6,929 bases of DNA. Source: Eubacteriaceae bacterium (GTDB lineage: Bacteria; Bacillota; Clostridia; Lachnospirales; Lachnospiraceae). Of the stretch, positions 1 to 6,724 are shown piece after piece (position 1 is the first letter of the stretch; every line of letters starts with the position of its first letter). Below the pieces are notes generated by a model. The model did no database searches, was not told the DNA's origin, and saw nothing but the letters and a program-made list of their open reading frames with translations. The stretch spans positions 1 through 6,929 of the forward strand of contig CABIYF010000053.1 in the NCBI GenBank assembly GCA_902362875.1. Reading direction: 5' to 3'. The position numbers and the translations under genes are program-made.

Positions 1-1389
1 CGGATGTCTGCACCCGATCTTGACGAGCTGAAACGCCGTTGTGATGAAGTCAAGGACTTTTACGACGACCTCAATGTAAAGCTGGTGCGTCCTGCTGGGG
101 ATATGCTGGGGCTTCATTCTGAATTTTTACCTGCCAGCAAGCGATATATCAATGACTATGTGCAGTATGTAAAATCAGACTTCTTGGCAGGGCTTGGCTT
201 TGGTGCGACCCAGCAGTTAGGGGAAACTACGGGTATCTATATGGGCTATTCCGTTGATACGGGAAGAAATGTGTACCTGCAACCGTCCCTTGCCAGTCAA
301 GGTGTGAAAGGTACAGTTACCAACGCGTTAGCTTCTGCTTTTGTCGGTTCGCTTGGCGGTGGGAAGTCGTTCTGCAACAATCTTCTGGTGTATTATTCGG
401 TTCTCTTTGGGGGACAAGCGGTTATCTTAGACCCAAAATCAGAGCGTGGCAACTGGAAAGAAACGCTTCCAGAAATCGCCCATGAAATCAATATCGTAAA
501 CCTTACCAGCGACAAGGACAATGCAGGACTTCTTGACCCATTTGTGATTATGAAGAATGTCAAAGACGCTGAAAGTCTGGCAATCGACATCTTGACATTC
601 CTTACTGGTATTTCCTCTAGGGACGGCGAAAAATTCCCCGTGTTACGAAAAGCGGTTCGTTCCGTTACCCAGAGCGACAGTCGGGGCTTGCTCCATGTGA
701 TAGAAGAGCTACGCTGTGAAGATACACCCATATCAAGAAATATCGCAGACCATATCGACAGTTTCACGGACTACGATTTTGCACACCTGCTGTTTTCAGA
801 CGGTACGGTGGAAAATGCTATCAGTCTGGATAACCAGCTCAATATCATTCAAGTAGCGGACTTAGTATTACCAGATAAGGACACGACCTTTGAGGAATAC
901 ACGACCATTGAATTATTGTCGGTGTCTATGCTGATTGTGATTAGTACCTTTGCCCTTGATTTTATCCATTCGGACAGAAGTATTTTTAAGATTGTCGATT
1001 TGGACGAAGCGTGGGCGTTCTTAAATGTGGCACAAGGCGAAACCTTATCAAATAAGCTGGTTCGTGCTGGACGAGCTATGCAGGCAGGCGTTTATTTCGT
1101 TACACAATCCTCTGGCGACGTGTCAAAAGAAAGTCTGAAAAACAATATCGGCTTAAAATTCGCTTTCCGTTCTACTGACATCAACGAGATAAAACAGACC
1201 TTAGAATTTTTCGGTATCGACAAGGACGACGAGAACAACCAGAAACGCTTGCGTGATTTGGAGAACGGACAATGCTTATTGCAGGACTTATACGGACGTG
1301 TCGGTGTGGTGCAGATACACCCAGTCTTTGAAGAACTGCTACACGCCTTTGATACCAGACCGCCCGTACAGAGAAATGAGGTGGAGTGA
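1..1389 (+). CDS. Conjugation ATPase, VirB4/ConE-like (Tn916 Orf16 family), 5'-truncated by window
   Basis: This is the C-terminal part of the cytoplasmic ATPase thought to power a Gram-positive type IV secretion system. The frame is open to the window edge, so the ATG at position 4 is most likely internal. About 460 codons are present against roughly 800 in Tn916 Orf16, so the N-terminal domain is missing. Counting from that ATG, a Walker A motif GSLGGGKS lies at residues 115-122 with K121 and S122 as nucleotide-binding residues. A Walker B motif IVDLDEAW lies at 330-337, and GVYFVTQSS at 362-370 matches the later sensor/Q motif of the VirB4 family. No transmembrane segment is visible, which fits a membrane-associated ATPase. 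The stop codon overlaps the ATG of the next gene by one base, implying translational coupling. Domain assignment is secure; partner contacts are inferred from ICEBs1 ConE and Tn916. Confidence 0.93.
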   Translation, partial: RMSAPDLDELKRRCDEVKDFYDDLNVKLVRPAGDMLGLHSEFLPASKRYINDYVQYVKSDFLAGLGFGATQQLGETTGIYMGYSVDTGRNVYLQPSLASQGVKGTVTNALASAFVGSLGGGKSFCNNLLVYYSVLFGGQAVILDPKSERGNWKETLPEIAHEINIVNLTSDKDNAGLLDPFVIMKNVKDAESLAIDILTFLTGISSRDGEKFPVLRKAVRSVTQSDSRGLLHVIEELRCEDTPISRNIADHIDSFTDYDFAHLLFSDGTVENAISLDNQLNIIQVADLVLPDKDTTFEEYTTIELLSVSMLIVISTFALDFIHSDRSIFKIVDLDEAWAFLNVAQGETLSNKLVRAGRAMQAGVYFVTQSSGDVSKESLKNNIGLKFAFRSTDINEIKQTLEFFGIDKDDENNQKRLRDLENGQCLLQDLYGRVGVVQIHPVFEELLHAFDTRPPVQRNEVE

Positions 1390-3599
1390 TGAAAGAAAGG
1401 ATAAAAGGTGCGTTCACAAAAAAGAAGATTTTCCACTTTCTCAAAATGGCTCTGTTCGTGGTGGCACTCTCCATTATCCTGCTTTCACTTCTGGGGACGG
1501 TGGCTCATGCGACGGGGCTTGTGGACGATACCATAAACGCAGAAAATCTTTACTCAAAATATCCCCTTTCCAACTACCAGCTTGATTTTTATGTGGATAA
1601 TAGCTGGTCGTGGCTTCCGTGGAACTGGCTGGACGGTATTGGAAAATCGGTGCAGTATGGGCTTTACTGCATTACCAACTTTGTCTGGACGATAAGCCTT
1701 TACTTATCTAACGCAACGGGCTATGTGGTGCAGGAAGCCTATAAGCTGGACTTCATCAATGATATGGCAGACAGTATCGGAAAGAGCATACAGACCCTTG
1801 CAGGCGTAACGCAGAACGGTTTTTCTTCTACTGGCTTCTATGTTGGTTTCCTGCTTCTCATTATCTTAGTGGTGGGACTTTATGTTGCCTATACGGGACT
1901 TATAAAACGGGAAACCAGCAAGGCACTTCACGCCGTTATTAACTTTGTGGTGGTGTTTGTACTGTCCGCTTCGTTTATCGCCTATGCTCCCGATTACATC
2001 AAGAAGATAAATGAATTTTCATCAGACATCAGTACCGCTTCTTTGGACTTGGGAACAAAAATCATGCTCCCCAACTCTGACAGCGAGGGCAAGGACAGCG
2101 TGGACTTGATACGGGACAGCTTATTTTCTATTCAAGTGGAACAGCCGTGGCTACTTCTGCAATTCGGGAACAGCAATGCAGAGGAAATCGGGACAGACCG
2201 TGTAGAAGCTCTTGTATCGGCAAGCCCAGAGGACGAGGACGGAAAAACCAGAGAGGAAGTCGTGAAAACAGAAATCGAGGACAACGACAACAACAATCTG
2301 ACGATACCGCAGGTTGTAAACCGTTTAGGCATGGTATTCTTCCTACTGTTCTTCAATTTAGGGATAACAATATTTGTATTCTTGCTTACGGGTATGATGT
2401 TGTTCAGCCAGATACTTTTTATCATTTTCGCTATGTTCTTGCCTATTAGTTTTCTGCTCTCTATGATACCGAGCTATGAAAGCATAGCAAAGCAGGCAAT
2501 CGTGAGGGTGTTTAATACCATAATGACACGGGCAGGAATAACGCTTATTGTAACGGTGGCGTTCAGCATTTCCAGTATGTTTTATAACATTTCCACGGAT
2601 TACCCGTTCTTTATGGTGGCGTTCTTGCAGATAGTATGTTTCGCTGGTATCTACATGAAGCTGGGCGATTTAATGAGTATGTTCTCTTTGAACGCTAATG
2701 ACAGTCAAAGCATGGGACGAAGAATTTTCCGCAGACCGTATCTGTTTATGCGACATCGGGCTAGGCGTATGGAACACCGTATTGCAAGGGCGGTAAGTGC
2801 TGGCGGTATTTCGGGCGGTGTCGCTGGTGCGGTAGCTGGAAGTGCCGTTGCTGGAAAGAGAGCCGAAAGAAAAAATACGGCTTCTAAAGAAAATCGGGGC
2901 AATACCACTTCCAGCATGGGACAGCGTGCAGGCTCAAAGGTGGGTGCTGTCTTAGATACGAAAAATAAAGTGAAAGACAAGGCAAATGCTGCCAAAGAGA
3001 ATATCAAGGATATGCCGACACAGACCGCTTATGCGGTATATTCCGCAAAGGAAAAAGCAAAGTCCAGCGTGTCCGACTTCAAGCGTGGCATGGTGCAGGA
3101 ACAGCAGTCCAGACAGACGGGACGCTTGGAAAAGCAGGCACGGCATAGACAGAATATCGCTGACAAACGTATGGAGCTTCAAAAGGCACAAGAAGCAAGG
3201 CAGACACAGCGAAAGGCTGACGGATCAGCGACAATGGGAGCTACCCGTCCCCATGAGCGACCAGCCACAGCTTCAACCATTCCAAAGCCGAGTGCGGAAA
3301 AAATGCAGGAAATCAAACGTCCTGCCACAGCTCCAGCTTCAAAAGTAAGTGAACCAGTCAAGACAAATGTTATCAAAGAACGTCCGTTATCTTCTAGTGC
3401 TTCTGATAAGAAAGCGACCCAACCTGCACAGCCAGTACATAGGCAGAATGTAGAAAAAGTGGTATCGCAGGAAACACGCCAGAATGACACGAAAGACCGC
3501 AGGACAAAGGTTCAGCAGACGCAAACCGTCCAAAAGAACCAGCAGACCAAAGAGAAAAACCGAAGCCTTGTAACAAAGAAAGGACAGAAGAAAAAATGA
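1389..3599 (+). CDS. VirB6-like polytopic conjugation membrane protein (Tn916 Orf15/ConG family)
   Basis: This 736-aa integral membrane protein is the likely inner channel component of the transfer apparatus. The ATG at 1389 is chosen over the GTG at 1386 because AGGTGGA at 1379-1385 gives a good ribosome site. The ATG also overlaps the upstream stop in a TGATG junction. Hydrophobic segments are visible at about residues 20-37 (signal anchor or signal peptide ending near AHA), 149-170, 182-201, 312-334, 337-360, 383-400 and 403-424. A weaker one lies at 91-113. A strongly acidic stretch (about 263-303) lies in the loop between the 182-201 and 312-334 segments, and this loop is probably extracellular. 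After residue 437 there is a tail of about 300 residues rich in Lys, Arg, Gln, Ala and Thr, starting with a Gly/Ala-rich zipper-like patch at 471-489; its charge suggests a cytoplasmic location. Length is close to Tn916 Orf15 (about 750 aa). Exact topology is uncertain. Confidence 0.9.
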   Translation: MKERIKGAFTKKKIFHFLKMALFVVALSIILLSLLGTVAHATGLVDDTINAENLYSKYPLSNYQLDFYVDNSWSWLPWNWLDGIGKSVQYGLYCITNFVWTISLYLSNATGYVVQEAYKLDFINDMADSIGKSIQTLAGVTQNGFSSTGFYVGFLLLIILVVGLYVAYTGLIKRETSKALHAVINFVVVFVLSASFIAYAPDYIKKINEFSSDISTASLDLGTKIMLPNSDSEGKDSVDLIRDSLFSIQVEQPWLLLQFGNSNAEEIGTDRVEALVSASPEDEDGKTREEVVKTEIEDNDNNNLTIPQVVNRLGMVFFLLFFNLGITIFVFLLTGMMLFSQILFIIFAMFLPISFLLSMIPSYESIAKQAIVRVFNTIMTRAGITLIVTVAFSISSMFYNISTDYPFFMVAFLQIVCFAGIYMKLGDLMSMFSLNANDSQSMGRRIFRRPYLFMRHRARRMEHRIARAVSAGGISGGVAGAVAGSAVAGKRAERKNTASKENRGNTTSSMGQRAGSKVGAVLDTKNKVKDKANAAKENIKDMPTQTAYAVYSAKEKAKSSVSDFKRGMVQEQQSRQTGRLEKQARHRQNIADKRMELQKAQEARQTQRKADGSATMGATRPHERPATASTIPKPSAEKMQEIKRPATAPASKVSEPVKTNVIKERPLSSSASDKKATQPAQPVHRQNVEKVVSQETRQNDTKDRRTKVQQTQTVQKNQQTKEKNRSLVTKKGQKKK

Positions 3600-4603
3600 A
3601 ACTGAAACATATCGCTCTCATTGGCAGTCTGTTTCCTATCCTATTTTCTCTGGTGCTTTTCTTTGGGGTGTTGATTAGTGCGGACAGCGACGACGAGAAC
3701 AGCAACTTTTCTTCTGGCATTACGGGTATGAACCTATCCGCAGAAGTTTTGAAACATCAGCCTATGGTGGAAAAATACGCCAGAGAAAACGGTATCTCCG
3801 AGTATGTCAATGTACTGCTTGCTATCATTCAAGTAGAAAGTGGCGGTACGGCAGAAGATGTTATGCAGAGTTCGGAAAGTCTTGGTTTACCACCTAACTC
3901 TTTAGATACAGAAAGTTCAATCAAGCAGGGGTGTAAGTATTTTGCGTCCCTGCTTTCTTCCTGCAAAAATCAAGGTATCGACGATTTGAATGTAGCGATA
4001 CAGTCCTATAACTATGGCGGTGGCTATGTGGGATATGTGGCAGGAAAAGGAAAGAAACACACTTTTAATCTTGCAGAGAGCTTCGCTCGTGAGAAATCGG
4101 GTGGAAAGAAAATAACCTACACCAACCCGATAGCTGTTGCGAAGAACGGGGGCTGGCGGTATGGCTATGGAAATATGTTCTATGTGGAATTAGTCAATCA
4201 GTATTTAACTGTTTCGCAGGTATCGGGAGAGCTGGCACAAAAGGTAATGAATGAAGCGTTGAAATATCAAGGCTGGAAATATGTGTATGGCGGTAGCAAT
4301 CCCAACACTTCTTTTGACTGTTCGGGACTGACGCAATGGTGTTATGGAAAAGCTGGTATCTCCTTACCGAGAACGGCACAAGCACAGTATGACGCTACCC
4401 AACATCTTCCACTTTCGCAGGCAAAGGCTGGGGACTTGGTGTTTTTTCATTCTACCTATAATGCTGGAAGTTATGTAACACACGTTGGTATTCTCGTTTC
4501 GCCGACACAGATGTACCATGCAGGCAACCCGATAGGATATGCAGACCTAAGTAGTAGTTACTGGCAACAGCACTTAATCGGTGCAGGACGAGTAAAACAA
4601 TAG
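3596..4603 (+). CDS. Bifunctional peptidoglycan hydrolase, lysozyme-like + NlpC/P60 (Tn916 Orf14/CwlT family)
   Basis: This 335-aa enzyme should cut peptidoglycan locally so the conjugation channel can cross the wall. Residues 6-28 form a single N-terminal hydrophobic segment (signal anchor or signal peptide). A lysozyme-like domain follows at about 50-205, with candidate catalytic Glu81 in QVESGG, Asp88 seven residues later, and the SYNYGGGYVGYV stretch at 137-148. The C-terminal NlpC/P60 domain (about 211-335) has the classic DCSG motif with nucleophile Cys242, His296 in THVGIL, and His308 in MYHAG as the likely third residue. Such domains cleave D-glutamyl linkages in the stem peptide, as known for B. 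subtilis CwlT. All expected catalytic residues are visible, so the enzyme looks intact. Its ATG overlaps the upstream TGA in an ATGA junction, and AAGAAAGGA upstream can serve as ribosome site. Confidence 0.94.
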   Translation: MKLKHIALIGSLFPILFSLVLFFGVLISADSDDENSNFSSGITGMNLSAEVLKHQPMVEKYARENGISEYVNVLLAIIQVESGGTAEDVMQSSESLGLPPNSLDTESSIKQGCKYFASLLSSCKNQGIDDLNVAIQSYNYGGGYVGYVAGKGKKHTFNLAESFAREKSGGKKITYTNPIAVAKNGGWRYGYGNMFYVELVNQYLTVSQVSGELAQKVMNEALKYQGWKYVYGGSNPNTSFDCSGLTQWCYGKAGISLPRTAQAQYDATQHLPLSQAKAGDLVFFHSTYNAGSYVTHVGILVSPTQMYHAGNPIGYADLSSSYWQQHLIGAGRVKQ

Positions 4604-4618
4604 AAAGGACTTGAAAAT

Positions 4619-5530
4619 ATGTTTAAGAAGAATAAGAAACAGACAGAAACTATCAAAGAACCAAAAGAAAAAAAGGTGCGTACTGTTAAGGTAGGCACAC
4701 ATAAGAAAGCCGTGATTGCGTTGTGGGTGGTACTTATTGCAAGCGTGAGCTTCGGGGTGTATAAGAATTTTACGGCTATCGACCAGCACACGACCCATGA
4801 AAAAGAAATCATTGAACTTCGCTTGCAGGACACCAACGGGATAGAAAATTTCGTGAAGAACTTTGCGAAGTCCTATTACACATGGAATAACAGCAAAGAA
4901 GCGATTGAAGCAAGAACGCAGGCAATCAACGGTTATCTGACAAAGGAATTGCAGGACTTGAATGTGGATACCATTAGAACCGATATACCGACCAGTTCCA
5001 CGGTTACAGATGTGATTGTGTGGAATATCGAACAGTCGGGAACGGACACTTTTTCTGCCACCTACGAAGTAGATCAGCAGATAAAAGAGGGAGAACAGAC
5101 AACAGCAATTAAAGCAACCTATACCGTGAAAGTCCATGTGGACGCTGACGGGGATATGGTAATCGTTCAGAACCCTACCCTTGCACCAGCAATCGAAAAA
5201 TCAGACTATGAGCCAAAGACACCAGAAGCAGACGCAAGCGTGGACGCTGATACCGTAAATGACGCTACCTCATTTTTGGAAACATTCTTTAAGCTCTACC
5301 CGACAGCTACAGAAAAAGAACTTGCTTACTATGTATCGGGAAATGTGCTTGAACCTATCGGCAGGGACTACTTTTATTCTGAATTGGTAAACCCTATCTT
5401 TATAAAGGACGGCGACAATGTAAAAGTCAAGGTTGCCGTGAAGTTCCTTGATAATCAGACAAAAGCGACGCAAGTATCGCAGTATGAGCTTGTATTACAT
5501 AAGGATAGCAACTGGAAGATTGTAGGTTAA
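4619..5530 (+). CDS. TcpC/VirB8-like conjugal transfer protein (Tn916 Orf13/ConB family)
   Basis: This 303-aa bitopic membrane protein is the likely scaffold linking the cytoplasmic ATPase and membrane channel to the outside. Residues 1-30 are cytoplasmic and very basic (11 Lys in the first 30). One transmembrane helix spans about 31-48. The remainder is a soluble extracellular part consistent with two tandem NTF2-like domains, about 74-190 and 212-303, joined by a Pro/Glu/Ala/Asp-rich linker (198-212). This layout is that of clostridial TcpC and the Tn916 Orf13 family; length is close to Tn916 Orf13 (about 310 aa). The ribosome site GAAAGGA at 4603-4609 lies nine bases before the ATG and begins on the last base of the upstream stop. 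It is the last gene of the backbone operon here; no hairpin-plus-T-run terminator follows, so transcripts may read into the cargo genes. Confidence 0.88.
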   Translation: MFKKNKKQTETIKEPKEKKVRTVKVGTHKKAVIALWVVLIASVSFGVYKNFTAIDQHTTHEKEIIELRLQDTNGIENFVKNFAKSYYTWNNSKEAIEARTQAINGYLTKELQDLNVDTIRTDIPTSSTVTDVIVWNIEQSGTDTFSATYEVDQQIKEGEQTTAIKATYTVKVHVDADGDMVIVQNPTLAPAIEKSDYEPKTPEADASVDADTVNDATSFLETFFKLYPTATEKELAYYVSGNVLEPIGRDYFYSELVNPIFIKDGDNVKVKVAVKFLDNQTKATQVSQYELVLHKDSNWKIVG

Positions 5531-5538
5531 TAAAATAT

Positions 5539-5554
5539 GGAAAGTTTGCTTGAC
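5539..5554. promoter_or_regulatory. Candidate operator O2, imperfect palindrome overlapping the -35 box
   Basis: GGAAAGTTTGCTTGAC matches the reverse complement of the downstream palindrome (5591-5606) at 13 of 16 positions. The mismatches lie in the right half, where five bases of the site are also part of the TTGACA box. Its centre is 52 bp from the centre of the downstream site, about five helical turns, so two bound dimers would face the same side of the DNA. It is probably bound by the XRE regulator encoded just downstream; that is inference. Confidence 0.55.
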
Positions 5555-5578
5555 ATTCTTTGCTCGCAGGAGTATCAT
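5550..5578 (+). promoter_or_regulatory. Sigma-70/SigA-type promoter of the cargo operon
   Basis: A perfect -35 box TTGACA (5550-5555) is followed after exactly 17 bases by TATCAT (5573-5578), which matches the -10 consensus at five of six positions. Transcription would start near 5585, giving a leader of about 45 bases before the GTG of the regulator gene. It is the clearest promoter seen in the window and would let the cargo be expressed independently of the conjugation operon. Confidence 0.75.
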
Positions 5579-5590
5579 AAGATTAGAAAA

Positions 5591-5606
5591 GGAAAGTAAA
5601 CTTTCC
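5591..5606. promoter_or_regulatory. Candidate operator O1, palindrome just after the transcription start
   Basis: GGAAAGTAAACTTTCC has perfect 7-bp arms around a central AA. It lies about 12 bp downstream of the -10 box, in the initially transcribed region, a usual place for a repressor site. In RNA it could form at most a 6-bp stem with a 4-base loop and no T-run follows, so an operator is more likely than a terminator. The nearby XRE-type regulator is the obvious candidate ligand. Confidence 0.6.
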
Positions 5607-5630
5607 ATTCGTTCAAGAAAGGGGTATGTT

Positions 5631-5834
5631 GTGAAAAATCGTTTAGAAGAATTACGAAAACAAAGAGGTATTAAACAAGAAGATTTAGCGACTGCTCTTG
5701 AAGTATCTCGTCAAACAATAGGCTCTTTAGAAAATGGACGCTACAATCCCTCTATTATGTTAGCCTTTAAAATTGCAAGGTACTTTCAAATGAGCATTGA
5801 AGAAATTTTTATTTATGAGGAGGAAAGTAAATGA
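5631..5834 (+). CDS. Small Cro/XRE-family helix-turn-helix transcriptional regulator
   Basis: This 67-aa protein is almost entirely one HTH_3 (Cro/CI type) domain. GTG at 5631 is chosen as start because AAAGGGG at 5618-5624 lies six bases before it; an upstream in-frame start near 5550 would begin inside the -35 box and add 27 residues unlike the family. Residues 15-25 (KQEDLATALEV) form the first helix of the HTH and 26-36 (SRQTIGSLENG) the recognition helix, followed by YNPSIMLAFKIARYF and an acidic end (EEIFIYEEE) typical of these very short regulators. There is no sensor or protease domain, so it probably acts as a simple dimeric repressor of its own operon at the two palindromes flanking its promoter. 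Its TGA overlaps the ATG of the next gene (ATGA), so the two are translationally coupled. Such regulators often sit beside small membrane proteins of unknown function. Confidence 0.9.
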   Translation: MKNRLEELRKQRGIKQEDLATALEVSRQTIGSLENGRYNPSIMLAFKIARYFQMSIEEIFIYEEESK

Positions 5835-6244
5835 AGCATAAGATACAAAAAGTAGAATTATTTGTCGGTGTAATAGTTCTTTTAGGTGGTTTACTAACTT
5901 ATGGTTTAGGAGTACATCAACTATTACCTGTACCTCGTCCAGATTTGGTTGTCTATGGTACAACACTTATTGGAATAATATTGATTTTAATGGGGTGTGA
6001 TATATTCAGTAAGCCGACAAAAGAAATGCAAATATTAGAAAATGATGAAAGAAATATCGCAATTACTAATGCTTCTCTTGCGAATGCTTATAAAGTAACA
6101 CTTACATTATTGGTTCTTGTATTATTTGCTCTTATCTTTATGGGATATATGAGTAAAGTTGTATTTTTTTCGATAGTAGGAGTTATTGCTATCGGACAAA
6201 TCACATGGGTTATAACAGCTCGTTATTTAGATAAGAAAATGTAG
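5831..6244 (+). CDS. Small four-helix membrane protein, DUF2178-like, unknown function
   Basis: This 137-aa protein has four predicted membrane helices at about residues 9-28, 37-56, 89-106 and 108-128, ending with a short basic tail (RYLDKKM). The central hydrophilic loop carries ENDERNIAITNASLANAY at 70-87. An acidic-Asp-Glu-Arg motif in the loop between two helical hairpins recalls the DUF2178 group of membrane proteins, which are often encoded beside small HTH regulators; this link is from memory and unverified. A strong ribosome site, GAGGAGGAAAG, is embedded in the end of the regulator gene, and start and stop overlap by four bases. No transporter, peptidase or immunity motif is visible. 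Base composition is AT-rich compared with the conjugation genes, in line with separate ancestry. The function is unknown; a partner or target of the regulator is possible. Confidence 0.8.
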   Translation: MKHKIQKVELFVGVIVLLGGLLTYGLGVHQLLPVPRPDLVVYGTTLIGIILILMGCDIFSKPTKEMQILENDERNIAITNASLANAYKVTLTLLVLVLFALIFMGYMSKVVFFSIVGVIAIGQITWVITARYLDKKM

Positions 6245-6267
6245 TCTTTTGAAAGGTGGAATTAACA

Positions 6268-6693
6268 ATGAAGAAAAAATTACCATTTATCATTGAAATT
6301 ATTATAGGCATAATCTTTATATGTTTTGGATATTTCGTTATTGATACTGACTACTACTCTACACTTTTTTATGCAATAGGGCTTGGTTTAGCTTTTGCTT
6401 CTGGTGTTCAATTATTGAAAATTTGTTATTATGAAATGCCAAAAAATAAAGAAAAATTGGAAAATATAAATAGAGAAAATCACATCAATAATGTTGATGA
6501 AAGAAAAGTATTTTTAAGAATGAAAGCTGGTTCTTTAGTGTATCAGATAATGACCTTCGTGTACTTGTTTGTTGCGTTTGTATTTGCGTTACTTCATATT
6601 GAAGCTTGGATTATAGGAGTTATCTTTGGGTTATTCCTACTGCAAACATTTTTAGGGATTGTTCTGTATAAACATTTTGAAAAACATTTTTAA
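6268..6693 (+). CDS. Small four-helix membrane protein, distant relative of the preceding gene product
   Basis: This 141-aa protein has four predicted membrane helices at about residues 6-25, 31-52, 92-110 and 113-133. ATG at 6268 is chosen because GAAAGGTGG at 6251-6259 is a strong ribosome site eight bases upstream; an in-frame GTG at 6256 lies inside that site. The loop between the two hairpins is charged and Asn/Lys/Glu-rich, and contains NVDERKVFLRMKAGSLVYQ at 75-93. The layout (hairpin, loop with a DER motif, aliphatic/Ala-rich approach to helix 3, hairpin, short basic end) repeats that of the preceding protein, although overall identity looks low. The gap to the preceding gene is 23 bases, so they are probably co-transcribed. 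The gene is very AT-rich; for example, 6301-6360 has 16 G/C of 60. I do not recognise a function. Confidence 0.78.
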   Translation: MKKKLPFIIEIIIGIIFICFGYFVIDTDYYSTLFYAIGLGLAFASGVQLLKICYYEMPKNKEKLENINRENHINNVDERKVFLRMKAGSLVYQIMTFVYLFVAFVFALLHIEAWIIGVIFGLFLLQTFLGIVLYKHFEKHF

Positions 6694-6724
6694 AACATTC
6701 GCTAAATTATGATGAGGTAATACT

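Larger units (their letters stand above)
5537..5599 (+). other. 20-codon open frame (possible leader peptide or gene remnant)
   Basis: An ATG seven bases after the orf13-homologue stop opens a 20-codon frame beginning MESLLDILC and ending at a TAA inside the palindrome at 5591-5606. Its ribosome site is poor (TAGG at 5523-5526). The frame runs through the promoter and both candidate operators of the next gene. It could be translated from read-through mRNA of the conjugation operon, could be the stump of a gene interrupted when the cargo arrived, or could be chance. I do not recognise it with confidence. Confidence 0.2.

Noticed and set aside
393..767. Antisense frame of 124 codons inside the ATPase gene
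   Set aside because: It is a shadow of a well-supported coding frame with clear Walker motifs, and the product has no recognisable domain. The same holds for the other minus-strand frames in 1092-5473.
2705..3490. Several overlapping frames opposite the basic tail of the VirB6-like gene
   Set aside because: They arise from the biased Lys/Arg/Gln/Ala codon use of the tail. None has a good ribosome site or a plausible protein pattern.
5591..5606. Possible rho-independent terminator after the orf13 homologue
   Set aside because: The stem would be only 6 bp with a 4-base loop and no T-run follows. Its place beside a strong promoter fits an operator better.
5822..5831. Third copy of GGAAAGTAAA just before the first membrane protein gene, as in operator O1
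   Set aside because: The stretch is the Shine-Dalgarno and start-codon region (GAGGAGGAAAGTAAATG). The palindromic right half is missing, so the match is explained by the ribosome site.
6671..6700. Short repeated ACATT units at the end of the second membrane protein gene
   Set aside because: The repeats are only 5-7 bases in an AT-rich stretch and partly encode the HFEKHF end; they are not convincing as an attachment site or target duplication.
6677..6708. Possible promoter for the Spo0A-like gene (TTGAAA and TAAATT)
   Set aside because: The spacing is about 20 bases and the -35-like part lies in coding sequence of an AT-rich gene, where such matches are expected by chance.
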